The notes under the pieces: generated by a model | Seen by the model: only the letters and a program-made list of their open reading frames with translations | The model's database searches: none | Told to the model about the DNA's origin: nothing | Shown: positions 7,185 through 13,957 of the stretch, one piece after another | Layout: each line of letters opens with the position of its first letter | How positions within the stretch are numbered: position 1 is the first letter of the stretch | Program-made: the position numbers and the translations under genes | DNA from: an uncultured Oscillospiraceae bacterium | GTDB taxonomy: Bacteria; Bacillota; Clostridia; Oscillospirales; Oscillospiraceae | DNA length: 14,740 bases | Assembly (NCBI GenBank): GCA_910577525.1 | Contig: CAJTLI010000012.1 | Location: forward strand, 1 to 14,740 | Direction: 5' to 3'

Positions 7185-7213
7185 ATTATAGACGCTTGAC
7201 TTAAAAATAGCAA
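7185..7213 (-). promoter_or_regulatory. Sigma-A type promoter for trmL (and perhaps the glycolytic block)
   Basis: Read on minus: TTGCTA (7213-7208), a 17-base spacer, and a perfect TATAAT (7190-7185), 32 bases before the trmL ATG. It is the best promoter on the minus strand of this half of the window. Confidence 0.8.
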
Positions 7214-7304
7214 GAGAAAATGTGGCGAAAGTGTCAAAAATTTACCTGTTTTTGTTGTCACTATGCCGAGAGGCGCCCTTCATTTCCTGATTTTAGGGGA
7301 TGGA

Positions 7305-7342
7305 CGGCAAAAAAAGCGAAGCCGAAGGGGAATTTTTTGCCG
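7305..7342. repeat. Inverted repeat CGGCAAAAAA / TTTTTTGCCG
   Basis: Perfect 10-bp arms (7305-7314 and 7333-7342) surround an 18-base loop. It lies between the divergent trmL and udk promoters, where no transcript should need to end. It could stop read-through on either strand or be half of a small mobile palindrome together with the next repeat. Confidence 0.55.
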
Positions 7343-7346
7343 CCAT

Positions 7347-7413
7347 GCAACCTTTTCCCGCCCTGCGGGGTATTGGTAATGGACGCGCTTCAGGCGGCTT
7401 CGGAAAAGGTTGC
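7347..7413. repeat. Long inverted repeat overlapping the udk -35 box
   Basis: Perfect 12-bp arms GCAACCTTTTCC (7347-7358) and GGAAAAGGTTGC (7402-7413), extended inward by near-complementary CCGCCCTG and CAGGCGG. The right arm includes four bases of the udk -35 hexamer. With 7305-7342 it accounts for most of the otherwise empty intergenic stretch 7214-7409; no gene is seen there. Confidence 0.6.
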
Positions 7414-7438
7414 CATTTCTCCCCGCATATGCTAGAAT
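7410..7438 (+). promoter_or_regulatory. Sigma-A type promoter for udk
   Basis: TTGCCA (7410-7415), a 17-base spacer, and TAGAAT (7433-7438), 34 bases before the udk ATG. The -35 lies at the end of a long inverted repeat. It probably also drives the lipoprotein genes, since no other promoter is obvious before 8144. Confidence 0.75.
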
Positions 7439-7472
7439 ACCTGCGGAAGATACACAGAGGGGAGGATGGAAC

Positions 7473-8090
7473 ATGCGTACCATGATCATCGGTATCGCCG
7501 GAGGGACCGGCTCGGGCAAGACCACCCTGACCCGCAGGCTCCAAGACGCCTTCGGGGCGGATGTGTCCGTAGTCTACCACGACAACTATTATAAAAAGCA
7601 TGTGGGCATGACCTACGAGGAGCGGGCGGCGCTGAACTACGACCACCCCGACGCCTTCGACACCGGCCTGATGGTGGCCGACCTGAAACGGCTGGCGGCG
7701 GGGGAGGCCATCCGCTGCCCAGTCTACGACTACTCCATCCACAACCGCTCGGAGGAGACGGTGGAGGTGCTCCCCACCAAAGTGGTCATCGTGGAGGGCA
7801 TCCTCATCTTCGCCGACAAGGCCCTGCGGGACCTGATGGACGTGAAGATCTTCGTGGACACCGACGCCGACGTGCGCATACTCCGCCGCATCCTCCGGGA
7901 TGTGAAGGAGCGGGGCCGGTCTCTGGACTCGGTGATCAGCCAGTACCTCACCACCGTCAAGCCCATGCACGAGCAGTTCGTCCAGCCCTCCCGCCAGTAC
8001 GCCGACCTCGTGGTGCTGGCCGGCGGGCACAACCTGGTGGCGCTGGATATGATCACCCAGCGCATCAGAAGCCATATCGAGAGCCGCTAG
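7473..8090 (+). CDS. udk: Uridine kinase / phosphoribulokinase-family nucleoside kinase
   Basis: Phosphorylates uridine and cytidine in pyrimidine salvage. The 205 residues match the family. It shows a P-loop GGTGSGKTT (10-18), the acidic acceptor-site region YHDNYYKKHVGM, NYDHPDAFDTGLM, PVYDYSIHNR, VIVEGILIFAD (Walker B-like) and the lid segment RRILRDVKERGRSLDSV. The ATG at 7473 has GGAGG seven bases before it; the upstream in-frame extension covers the promoter and is rejected. It ends 53 bases before the first lipoprotein gene. An inverted repeat in that gap (CCTCAGA 8104-8110 / TCTGAGG 8124-8130) overlaps the start of that gene's ribosome site. Confidence 0.92.
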   Translation: MRTMIIGIAGGTGSGKTTLTRRLQDAFGADVSVVYHDNYYKKHVGMTYEERAALNYDHPDAFDTGLMVADLKRLAAGEAIRCPVYDYSIHNRSEETVEVLPTKVVIVEGILIFADKALRDLMDVKIFVDTDADVRILRRILRDVKERGRSLDSVISQYLTTVKPMHEQFVQPSRQYADLVVLAGGHNLVALDMITQRIRSHIESR

Positions 8091-8143
8091 GGGGATCGCG
8101 CGCCCTCAGAGCGGCCCCGCAGTTCTGAGGAGGAAGTTATTCA

Positions 8144-8652
8144 ATGAAAAAGACCCTCTGCACGGCTTTGTGCGCCATTTTTTCCTGTCTCTGCTGTCCG
8201 CCTGCGCGGGAGGAGCGGAGCAGAAGCAGGCAGACCTGTCCGCCTTTGCCAAAACCCTTCAGGAAAAGCACGAGTTCGCCGCCTACCTGGGGGAGGCGGA
8301 CCCGGAAAACGAGTACGACAAGGAGCTGTTTCACAACACCATGCCCGGCCTGCTGGAGCTGGATCTGGCGCAGCGGATCAACCTGGTGGGGATGATTACC
8401 CTGAACAACGGGGAAATCGGCCTGGTCCAGGTGAAAAACATCGAGGATGTGGCCAAGGTTAAGGAGAGCTTCCAGGCTCGTATCGACTACATGGCGGGGG
8501 ACGAGGACGAGATCGGCGGGGCCTTCTACCCCGGCCCCATTGAATTGTGGACCAACCATTCCCGCATCGTGGACCACGGCGGCTATGTGATGCTGGTAGT
8601 AGCCGACAACTGTGACGAAATTGTGGGCGAATTCGAGGCCCTCTTTGCGTAA
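8144..8652 (+). CDS. DUF4358 lipoprotein 1, frameshifted in the signal peptide
   Basis: The gene starts at 8144 (GAGGAGG ten bases upstream) as MKKTLCTALCAIF, but this frame then diverges. From about 8176 the family sequence continues in the +2 frame as FFLSLLSAC and on to the DUF4358 domain (DLSAFAKTLQEKHEFAAYL ... IELWTNHSRIV, YVMLVVA, EFEALFA). Adding one T to the six-T run at 8178-8183 restores a signal peptide with lipobox LSAC and Cys21, the same position as in the next three genes. So this is a sequencing error, slippage-tolerated or recently broken gene. The corrected protein is 169 residues with only eight residues between Cys21 and the domain. A GTG at 8170 would keep the frame, but it lacks a ribosome site and gives a very short signal. 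Function of the family is unknown. Confidence 0.75.
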
Positions 8653-8665
8653 GGGGGCGGGCGCG

Positions 8666-9178
8666 ATGAAGCTGAGACGGATTTTCGCCCTGTGCGCCGC
8701 CGTTGCGCTGTGTCTGTTGGCCGGCTGCGCGGCCCGAAAGGAGGAAAAACAGGTAGACCTGTCCGCCTTTGCCGGAGCGCTGAAAGAGAACTATGAGTTC
8801 GCCGCCTACCTGATGGAGCTGGACCCGGAGGCGGAGGAGTACGCCCGGGAATCCATTGAGCAGTACCTCCCCGGTTTGCTGGAGCTGGACCTGGAGCAGC
8901 GGGTAATCTACATGTCCATGATGCGGCTGAACAACGGAGAGTTTTCCATGGTCCAGACCAAAAGTCCCCAGGACGCCGAAACGGTGAAGGAGCTGTTCCA
9001 AAACCGGGTAGACTATATGGTGGGCGACGGGGAGAGCCCCGGCGGGGCCTGGTATCCCGCCGCTACCGAGCTGTGGGCCAACAGCTCCCGGGTGGAGGTC
9101 CATGGAAACTATGTGCTGATGGTGGTGGCCGAGGAGTGCGACCAGATCGTCAGCGAGTTCAACGCCTTATTCGAGTGA
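8666..9178 (+). CDS. DUF4358 lipoprotein 2
   Basis: A secreted lipoprotein of 170 residues. The signal peptide MKLRRIFALCAAVALCLLAG ends in lipobox LAG-Cys21, followed by eight polar residues, then the DUF4358 domain (30-170). Family hallmarks are VDLSAFAGAL, YLPGLLELDLEQRV, MVQTKSPQDAETVKELFQNRVDYMVGD, GGAWYP, a Trp-containing ELWANSSRVEVHGNYVLMVVAEECD and a terminal FNALFE. The start at 8666 is taken for the signal peptide; GGGGG lies just upstream and the previous gene stops 13 bases earlier, so the two are translationally close. It is the closest paralog of lipoprotein 1 (shared EFAAYL, LNNGE). The predicted location is the outer face of the membrane. Confidence 0.82.
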   Translation: MKLRRIFALCAAVALCLLAGCAARKEEKQVDLSAFAGALKENYEFAAYLMELDPEAEEYARESIEQYLPGLLELDLEQRVIYMSMMRLNNGEFSMVQTKSPQDAETVKELFQNRVDYMVGDGESPGGAWYPAATELWANSSRVEVHGNYVLMVVAEECDQIVSEFNALFE

Positions 9179-9217
9179 TCCCCATTCCAAATTTTTAATA
9201 TGAAGGAGAATGCAAGA

Positions 9218-9829
9218 ATGAAAAAAGTGATTGTGCTGTGCACCGCCGCCGCGCTGTGCCTGTCCCTGCTGTCCGGCTGCTTCGGAGGCGATTCCACCCA
9301 GTCCGAGGCCCCCTCCTCCCCCGCCGTTGAGAGCGAGAACGTCCAGGCCACTCCCACCCCCGCCCCCGCCTCTCCCGAGGTCAGCGAGGAGGTTCAGCCC
9401 ACCCCCGGCGGCCTTGCGGTGGACCTGGCCGCCTTTGCCCAGACCGTCCAGCAGAACCACGAGTTCTACTCGCTGGAGCGGGCCGATCCGGAGGATGCGG
9501 AGATGGGCGCCGTGATGCTGGGCAACTGGTATCCCGGCTTGACGGACCTGGACCTGGAGCAGGTGGAGATCTATACGGCCATGGTATCCTTCAGCGGCGG
9601 GGAGCTGGCGCTGGTGCAGGCCAAAAACGCCGGGGACGCCGCCAAGGTGAGGGAGATTTTCCAGGCGCGGCTTGACTCCAAGACCACCGACGGCCCGGGC
9701 AACTACCCGGAGGAGGTGGAGATGTGGCAGCGCAGCGCCAAGGTGGCGGTCAACGGCAATTATGTCCTGCTTGTGAACCACGAGGACAGTGAGGCCATCG
9801 TCAGCGAGTTCAACGCCCTGTTTGCCTGA
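9218..9829 (+). CDS. DUF4358 lipoprotein 3 with acidic/Pro linker
   Basis: 203 residues. Signal MKKVIVLCTAAALCLSLLSG with lipobox LSG-Cys21; a 46-residue linker rich in Ser, Glu, Pro and Thr (22-67, including ATPTPAPASPE); then the domain (68-203: VDLAAFAQTVQQNHEFYSLE, NWYPGLTDLDLEQVEIY, LVQAKNAGDAAKVREIFQARLD, VEMWQRSAKVAVNGNYVLLV, EFNALFA). It lacks the YM-GDG and GGAF/WYP segment of its paralogs, having SKTTDGPGNYP instead. The start at 9218 has GAAGGAG nine bases upstream. It is separated from copy 2 by 39 bases. Binding partner and role are unknown. Confidence 0.82.
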   Translation: MKKVIVLCTAAALCLSLLSGCFGGDSTQSEAPSSPAVESENVQATPTPAPASPEVSEEVQPTPGGLAVDLAAFAQTVQQNHEFYSLERADPEDAEMGAVMLGNWYPGLTDLDLEQVEIYTAMVSFSGGELALVQAKNAGDAAKVREIFQARLDSKTTDGPGNYPEEVEMWQRSAKVAVNGNYVLLVNHEDSEAIVSEFNALFA

Positions 9830-9857
9830 GCGGCCCGCGGTATTCGCAGCCCCTCCC

Positions 9858-9897
9858 CTCTCCCCGCAAAGCCTGAAAAGGGCTTTGCGGGGCCCCG
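9858..9897. repeat. Palindromic GGGGCCCC intergenic element, copy 3
   Basis: Perfect 12-bp arms CCCCGCAAAGCC (9862-9873) and GGCTTTGCGGGG (9881-9892), 7-base loop, flanked by CTCT and CCCCG as in copies 1 and 2. A second perfect palindrome GCCCGCCG-GTC-CGGCGGGC follows at about 9898-9916. It is located in the 120-base gap between lipoproteins 3 and 4. It may weaken read-through into copy 4, though it lacks a T tract. Confidence 0.6.
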
Positions 9898-9949
9898 CCC
9901 GCCGGTCCGGCGGGCGGCAACATATAGAAGTAAGGAGCTTTAGAGACAT

Positions 9950-10711
9950 ATGAAACGCGTTTTTGCTTTGACCCTTTGCGCCGCCCTGGCGCTGTCCCTG
10001 CTGGCCGGATGCAGCAACTACAACTCCCAGGAGTCTGTGACGCCCTCCGATGCCGCGGCTTCCGCACAGCCCACCGCCACACCAAAGCCCAGTGAGAAGC
10101 CCTCCGCGGAGCCTACCCAGGAGCCCTCCGTGGAGCCTACCCAGGAGCCCTCTGCAAACCCCACCTCCGAACCCTCCCAGGCCCCTGCGCCCACCCCCAC
10201 GCCTGCGCCTACTCCCACGCCTGCACCCACTCCCACTCCGACCCCCACGCCCGCGCCCACTCCGACCCCCGCGCCCACGCCCACGCCGGAGCCCACCCCC
10301 GCCGCGGGCGTGGACCTGGCGGCGTTCTACCAGAGCGTTACCGGCCAAAATCAGTTCGCTTTTATGACACAGATGGATGATACCACACTCGACCAGTGGT
10401 ATGCCGGACTGACTAGCTTGAGCCTGGCTCAGTGTTTGGTCTACCAATGCGGGATGATGCCCTCCCCCAACGGGGACTTTGCACTGATTCAAGTTTCTAA
10501 CAGCAAGGACGCGGCCACCGTAAAGGGCATCCTCCAGGCCCGTGTCAATTATATGGTAGGGGACGGCAACGGTCCCGGCGGTGCATTTTATCCCATGGAG
10601 ATGACCATGTGGGAGGACAATGCCCGCATTGTTGCCAACGGCGACTATGTCATGCTGATCGTACACGAGAACTGCGACGACATCGTGGCCCAGTTTAACG
10701 CTTTGTTCTAA
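9950..10711 (+). CDS. DUF4358 lipoprotein 4 with long Pro-Thr stalk
   Basis: 253 residues. Signal MKRVFALTLCAALALSLLAG with lipobox LAG-Cys21. Residues 22-120 are a low-complexity linker: first EPTQEPS-type repeats (about 51-77), then an almost pure alternating Pro-Thr/Ala stalk (78-117). The domain spans 121-253 (VDLAAFYQSVTGQNQF, WYAGLTSLSLAQCLVYQ, LIQVSNSKDAATVKGILQARVNYMVGD, GGAFYP, TMWEDNARIVANGDYVMLIV, QFNALF). Such stalks usually carry a domain through the peptidoglycan layer. AAGGAG lies twelve bases before the ATG at 9950. A hairpin terminator follows. Its codon use in the stalk is strongly C-ended, consistent with expansion of short DNA repeats. Confidence 0.85.
   Translation: MKRVFALTLCAALALSLLAGCSNYNSQESVTPSDAAASAQPTATPKPSEKPSAEPTQEPSVEPTQEPSANPTSEPSQAPAPTPTPAPTPTPAPTPTPTPTPAPTPTPAPTPTPEPTPAAGVDLAAFYQSVTGQNQFAFMTQMDDTTLDQWYAGLTSLSLAQCLVYQCGMMPSPNGDFALIQVSNSKDAATVKGILQARVNYMVGDGNGPGGAFYPMEMTMWEDNARIVANGDYVMLIVHENCDDIVAQFNALF
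10109..10308 (+). repeat. Tandem coding repeats of the Pro-Thr stalk
   Basis: A 24-base unit (10109-10132) is repeated with one change at 10133-10156, encoding EPTQEPSV / EPTQEPSA. From about 10186 to 10308 the DNA is a degenerate array of six-base proline-threonine and proline-alanine codon pairs with local 18-base repeats. Copy-number change by slippage would alter stalk length without a frameshift. Confidence 0.8.
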
Positions 10712-10715
10712 GCCC

Positions 10716-10752
10716 GGCAAAAGGGAGCGGTGCTTGCGCCGCTCCTTTTGCC
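10716..10752 (+). terminator. Hairpin terminator after lipoprotein 4
   Basis: GGCAAAAGGGAGCGG (10716-10730), an 8-base loop, then CCGCTCCTTTTGCC (10739-10752); 14 pairs with one bulged G. The run of T is inside the right arm rather than after it, so termination may be partial. It stands 30 bases before the acyltransferase gene, which has no clear promoter of its own, so some read-through is likely. Confidence 0.55.
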
Positions 10753-10781
10753 CTGAAATCTGCCCTGCGAGGTGACCGCGT

Positions 10782-12248
10782 ATGATATTTTCCAGCCCCT
10801 ATTTTCTCTTCCTCTATTTCCCCGTGGTACTGACGCTGTACTATATCACCCCCCTGCGCGGGCGCAACCTGGTGCTGCTCATCGTCAACCTCATCTTCTA
10901 CGGCTGGGGCGAACCGGTGTATGTGCTCATCATGTTCCTGTCCATTGCCATCGACTACTCCCACGGGCGGATCGTCACCACCTGCAAGGCAAAGGGGAAC
11001 GATAAGGGGGCCCGGATGGCGGTGGCCTCGTCGGTGGTGTTCAACCTGCTGCTGCTGGGCTTCTTCAAATACTGGGACTTTATCGTGGGCAGCCTCAGTA
11101 CCCTGGGCCTGGACCTTGTGACCCGAGAGGAGATCCGCTCCGCCATCAACGCGGCGCTGGCGAACATCGGCCTGAAGCCTCTGTTTCAGGCTGGTTCCAG
11201 CACCCTGCCCATCGGCATCTCCTTCTACACCTTCCAGACCATGAGCTACACCATCGACGTGTACCGGGGGGACGCCCGGTGCCAGAAGAACATCGTCACC
11301 TTCGGCACCTTCGTCACCCTGTTCCCCCAGCTCATCGCCGGGCCCATCATCAAGTACAAGGATTTGGACGATCAGCTGGAGCACCGGGACCACTCCTTTG
11401 AGAAGTTCGCCTCCGGCGTCCAGCGCTTCACCATCGGGGCCTGCAAAAAGGTGCTGCTGGCCAACGCCCTGGGCCCCCTGTGGGACGTGTACCTGGCCAC
11501 GCCGGGGGAGCAGCTCACCACCCTGGGGGCCTGGCTGGGGATCGTGGCCTTCTCCCTTCAGCTCTACTTCGACTTCTCCGGGTACTCGGACATGGCCATC
11601 GGCCTGGGCCGGATGCTGGGCTTCGAGTTTTTGGAAAACTTCAACTACCCCTATATCTCCAAGTCGGCCAGCGAGTTCTGGCGGCGGTGGCACATCTCCC
11701 TGGGCAGCTGGTTCCGGGAGTACCTGTACTTCCCCCTGGGGGGCAGCCGGGTGGGAAAGGGCCGGATGGTGTTCAACCTGCTGGTGGTCTGGGCGGCCAC
11801 CGGCATCTGGCACGGGGCCAGCTGGAACTTCCTGCTCTGGGGCCTGTACTGGTTTGTGTGGATCGGCCTGGAAAAGCTGTGGCTGGGCAGGGCGCTGGAC
11901 CGGGCCCCGGTCTGGCTGTCCCACCTGTACGGCGTGGCGGTCGCCATCGTGGGCTGGGCCATCTTTGCGGTGGAGGACTTCGCCGCCATGGGGCCCTATC
12001 TGGCGGCCATGTTCGGCTTCGGGGCGGGAGCGCTGGACACGGATTTCCTCTACTATTTCCGCAACTACCTGCCCATTCTAGTGATTGCCGTCGCGGCCGC
12101 CACCCCCCTGGGCAAAAACCTGTGGCACAGGCTCCCGGAGCGGGCCCGACAGATCGCCTTCCCGGTGCTGATGCTGGCGGGGCTGGCGCTCACCACCGCC
12201 TACCTGGTGGACGGGACCTACAACCCGTTCCTGTACTTTAGATTTTAA
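10782..12248 (+). CDS. MBOAT-family membrane O-acyltransferase (AlgI/PatA type)
   Basis: A polytopic membrane enzyme that moves acyl (usually acetyl) groups from a cytoplasmic donor across the membrane to an extracellular glycan or related polymer. The 488 residues match AlgI-like proteins. Visible hallmarks are the N-terminal FSSPYFLFLYFPVVL, PIGISFYTFQTMSY (143-156), FPQLIAGPII (181-190), LYFDFSGYSDMAIGLGRMLGF (261-281), FWRRWHISLGSWFREYLYFPLGG with His304, and GIWHGASWNF with the invariant His344. The start at 10782 is preceded by GAGGTGA. Its stop lies 12 bases before the DHHW gene, so the two form a pair like AlgI with AlgJ/AlgX. The acceptor polymer cannot be told from sequence. The name dltB is less likely because no dltA, dltC or dltD is nearby. 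Confidence 0.92.
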   Translation: MIFSSPYFLFLYFPVVLTLYYITPLRGRNLVLLIVNLIFYGWGEPVYVLIMFLSIAIDYSHGRIVTTCKAKGNDKGARMAVASSVVFNLLLLGFFKYWDFIVGSLSTLGLDLVTREEIRSAINAALANIGLKPLFQAGSSTLPIGISFYTFQTMSYTIDVYRGDARCQKNIVTFGTFVTLFPQLIAGPIIKYKDLDDQLEHRDHSFEKFASGVQRFTIGACKKVLLANALGPLWDVYLATPGEQLTTLGAWLGIVAFSLQLYFDFSGYSDMAIGLGRMLGFEFLENFNYPYISKSASEFWRRWHISLGSWFREYLYFPLGGSRVGKGRMVFNLLVVWAATGIWHGASWNFLLWGLYWFVWIGLEKLWLGRALDRAPVWLSHLYGVAVAIVGWAIFAVEDFAAMGPYLAAMFGFGAGALDTDFLYYFRNYLPILVIAVAAATPLGKNLWHRLPERARQIAFPVLMLAGLALTTAYLVDGTYNPFLYFRF

Positions 12249-12260
12249 GGAGGTGCGGGC

Positions 12261-13415
12261 ATGAGCAAAAAATATTCCACTTTCATCACTGCGCTGTTCT
12301 GCCTCTTCATCTTCGGCTTCGGCGCCGCCCACTTTCTCCTCCCTGACCGGGAATTTTCCGAGCAGGAGAACACCAATCTGACTCAGTTCAAGGCCCCCAC
12401 CTGGAAAACGGTGCGCTCCGGAGAGTTCATGGAGAAGTTTGAGAAGTATTTCAACGACCAGTTCCCCCTGCGGGACCAGTGGGTGCAGCTGAAGGCCTAT
12501 TCCGAGCGGGCCCTGGGCAAGCAGGAGAACAACAAGGTCTACTTCGGCACCGACGGCGGCCAGACGCTGTTCGCCCACTTCACCAAAATCGGCCACGAGG
12601 AGCTGGCCACCCGGGTTGGCTTTGTGAGCAAGCTGGGGGACAACCTGGACGTACCGGTATATTTCTCCCTGGTGCCGGATAAGTCCGCGGTGCTGGCCTC
12701 GCTGCTGCCCACCAACGCCCCCAACCGGGACGACGGCTCCACCATCTCCCTGGCGGCGGAGCTCTGCGGGGACGGCGTCACCTATATCGACCTGCGGGGC
12801 GCTTTGACCAGCGCCGGCGACTTCTACCGCACGGACCACCACTGGACCACCCAGGGGGCTCAGCGGGCCTGGTGGAAGCTGATGGCGGATATGGGCCGCG
12901 TCCAGCCGGAAGCGGATATGGACGGCTTCTCCTACCAGGCCCTGTCCTACGTCCAGGTGAGCGATTCGTTCTACGGCACCACCTACTCCGCCTCCGGCGC
13001 GGGCTGGGTGCGCCCGGACAGCATCTACGCTGTGATCCCCGAGGGAGGCACAAAGGGAAACGTCACCGTTGACCGCTACCCCGAGGGCACACCCATCCCG
13101 GGGGGACTGTACTACCCCGAAAAGCTGGAGGTCAAGGATAAATACGCCTACTTCCTGGGGGGCAACCAGCCCCTGTGCATCATTCAGAACCCCGACGCCC
13201 AGGGCGGGAAGCTGCTGGTGGTCCGGGACTCCTACGCCGACTCCCTGGCCCCCTTCCTGGCGGAGGAGTTCCAGGAGGTCCACCTGTTCGACCTGCGCTA
13301 CAATAACATGTCCCTCAAGAAGTACGTGGCGGACAACGAAATTGATCAGGTGCTGGTGCTCTACTCCGCCAACAATTTCAACACGGACCAGAACCTGTTC
13401 AAATTGGGCCTGTGA
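12261..13415 (+). CDS. DHHW / AlgJ-like SGNH-type protein, acetylation partner
   Basis: 384 residues. An uncleaved N-terminal membrane helix (about 6-26) anchors an extracellular domain. Motifs are EFSEQENTNL (31-40), DQFPLRDQW (66-74), YRTDHHWTTQGA (189-200) containing the DHHW signature (192-195), and VRDSYADSLAPFL (321-333), equivalent to the Ser motif of SGNH/GDSL hydrolases. By analogy with AlgJ and AlgX it would work with the adjacent MBOAT protein in the last acetyl transfer to a surface glycan, using Ser324 with the Asp192/His region. AAGGAGGTG precedes the ATG closely, and only 12 bases separate it from the acyltransferase, so co-translation is likely. A bidirectional terminator follows. 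Confidence 0.88.
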   Translation: MSKKYSTFITALFCLFIFGFGAAHFLLPDREFSEQENTNLTQFKAPTWKTVRSGEFMEKFEKYFNDQFPLRDQWVQLKAYSERALGKQENNKVYFGTDGGQTLFAHFTKIGHEELATRVGFVSKLGDNLDVPVYFSLVPDKSAVLASLLPTNAPNRDDGSTISLAAELCGDGVTYIDLRGALTSAGDFYRTDHHWTTQGAQRAWWKLMADMGRVQPEADMDGFSYQALSYVQVSDSFYGTTYSASGAGWVRPDSIYAVIPEGGTKGNVTVDRYPEGTPIPGGLYYPEKLEVKDKYAYFLGGNQPLCIIQNPDAQGGKLLVVRDSYADSLAPFLAEEFQEVHLFDLRYNNMSLKKYVADNEIDQVLVLYSANNFNTDQNLFKLGL

Positions 13416-13454
13416 GGCCGCGCCAAGGCGCACCTGTGGACAACGCAATCAAAA

Positions 13455-13486
13455 AGCCCCTCCGGCTGCGCCGGAGGGGCTCTTTT
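13455..13486. terminator. Bidirectional intrinsic terminator between convergent genes
   Basis: Perfect 12-bp stem AGCCCCTCCGGC (13455-13466) with GCCGGAGGGGCT (13470-13481) and a 3-base loop. On the plus strand it is followed by CTTTTC, and on the minus strand by a run of five T. It serves both the DHHW gene (plus) and the DUF3021 gene (minus). Confidence 0.92.
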
Positions 13487-13487
13487 C

Positions 13488-13943
13488 TCATTTCTTTTCC
13501 CGGTTTTTCCTGTACCAGTCCAGCCGGTCATCCCATTTGCGCCCGCTGGCGCGGTAATAGATCTCGATGCCCCCGGCGATGGCCGCGAAAATCAGAATAA
13601 AGATGGCCGCAAAGCTCACCCAGGCCCCCACGCTGTCGGTGGGGAACCAGCCAAAGCCCACGGCAAAGGCGGTGAGGACGGCCCCGAACACCACGAAGAA
13701 CAGCACCATCCGCCAGCCGTAGGCCAGCTTTTTGAACAGCACGTCGGAGAACGCCACCACCTGCATCAGGCCCGCCGCCGCCCCTACCACCAGCAGGGAA
13801 AACAGCATGGGCAGGGATGCGCTGTCCTGTTTGAACACCCAGAGGAAGAACACATAGATGCACATGGCGGCGGTGTAATTCAGGGCCGCCCGCTGCTTGA
13901 CGGCCACCACCACGTCAAAAAACCTTCTCATCTTATCTTTCAT
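13488..13943 (-). CDS. DUF3021 four-helix membrane protein
   Basis: 151 residues with four predicted membrane helices (about 20-37, 44-64, 77-98, 106-130), a basic N-terminus (MKDKMRRFF) and a charged cytosolic tail (RKWDDRLDWYRKNREKK). This is the typical form of DUF3021 proteins, which are commonly encoded beside LytTR regulators. In characterised streptococcal LytTR regulatory systems the membrane partner holds the regulator inactive; the same role is inferred here. The start at 13943 follows AAAGGAG by eight bases; that site lies against the stop codon of the LytTR gene (14-base gap), so the pair is translationally coupled. The gene ends directly at the shared terminator. Confidence 0.85.
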   Translation of the reverse strand: MKDKMRRFFDVVVAVKQRAALNYTAAMCIYVFFLWVFKQDSASLPMLFSLLVVGAAAGLMQVVAFSDVLFKKLAYGWRMVLFFVVFGAVLTAFAVGFGWFPTDSVGAWVSFAAIFILIFAAIAGGIEIYYRASGRKWDDRLDWYRKNREKK

Positions 13944-13957
13944 CCCGAACGCTCCTT

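Noticed and set aside
10177..10308. Short repeats that could be taken for a CRISPR array
   Set aside because: No unique spacers; the repeats are six-base codon pairs in frame within a secreted protein's stalk.
9167..10720. A 517-codon minus-strand open frame covering lipoproteins 3 and 4
   Set aside because: Its Gly/Arg-rich repetitive composition mirrors the Pro-Thr stalk on the other strand, and it crosses two well-supported genes with signal peptides.
10782..13415. Reading the acyltransferase pair as dltB/dltD for D-alanylation
   Set aside because: No dltA or dltC nearby, and the partner carries the DHHW signature of AlgJ-like proteins rather than DltD features.
12078..13448. A 456-codon minus-strand open frame opposite the DHHW gene
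   Set aside because: Antisense shadow; it crosses into the acyltransferase 3' end, has no ribosome site, and the plus strand carries clear family motifs.
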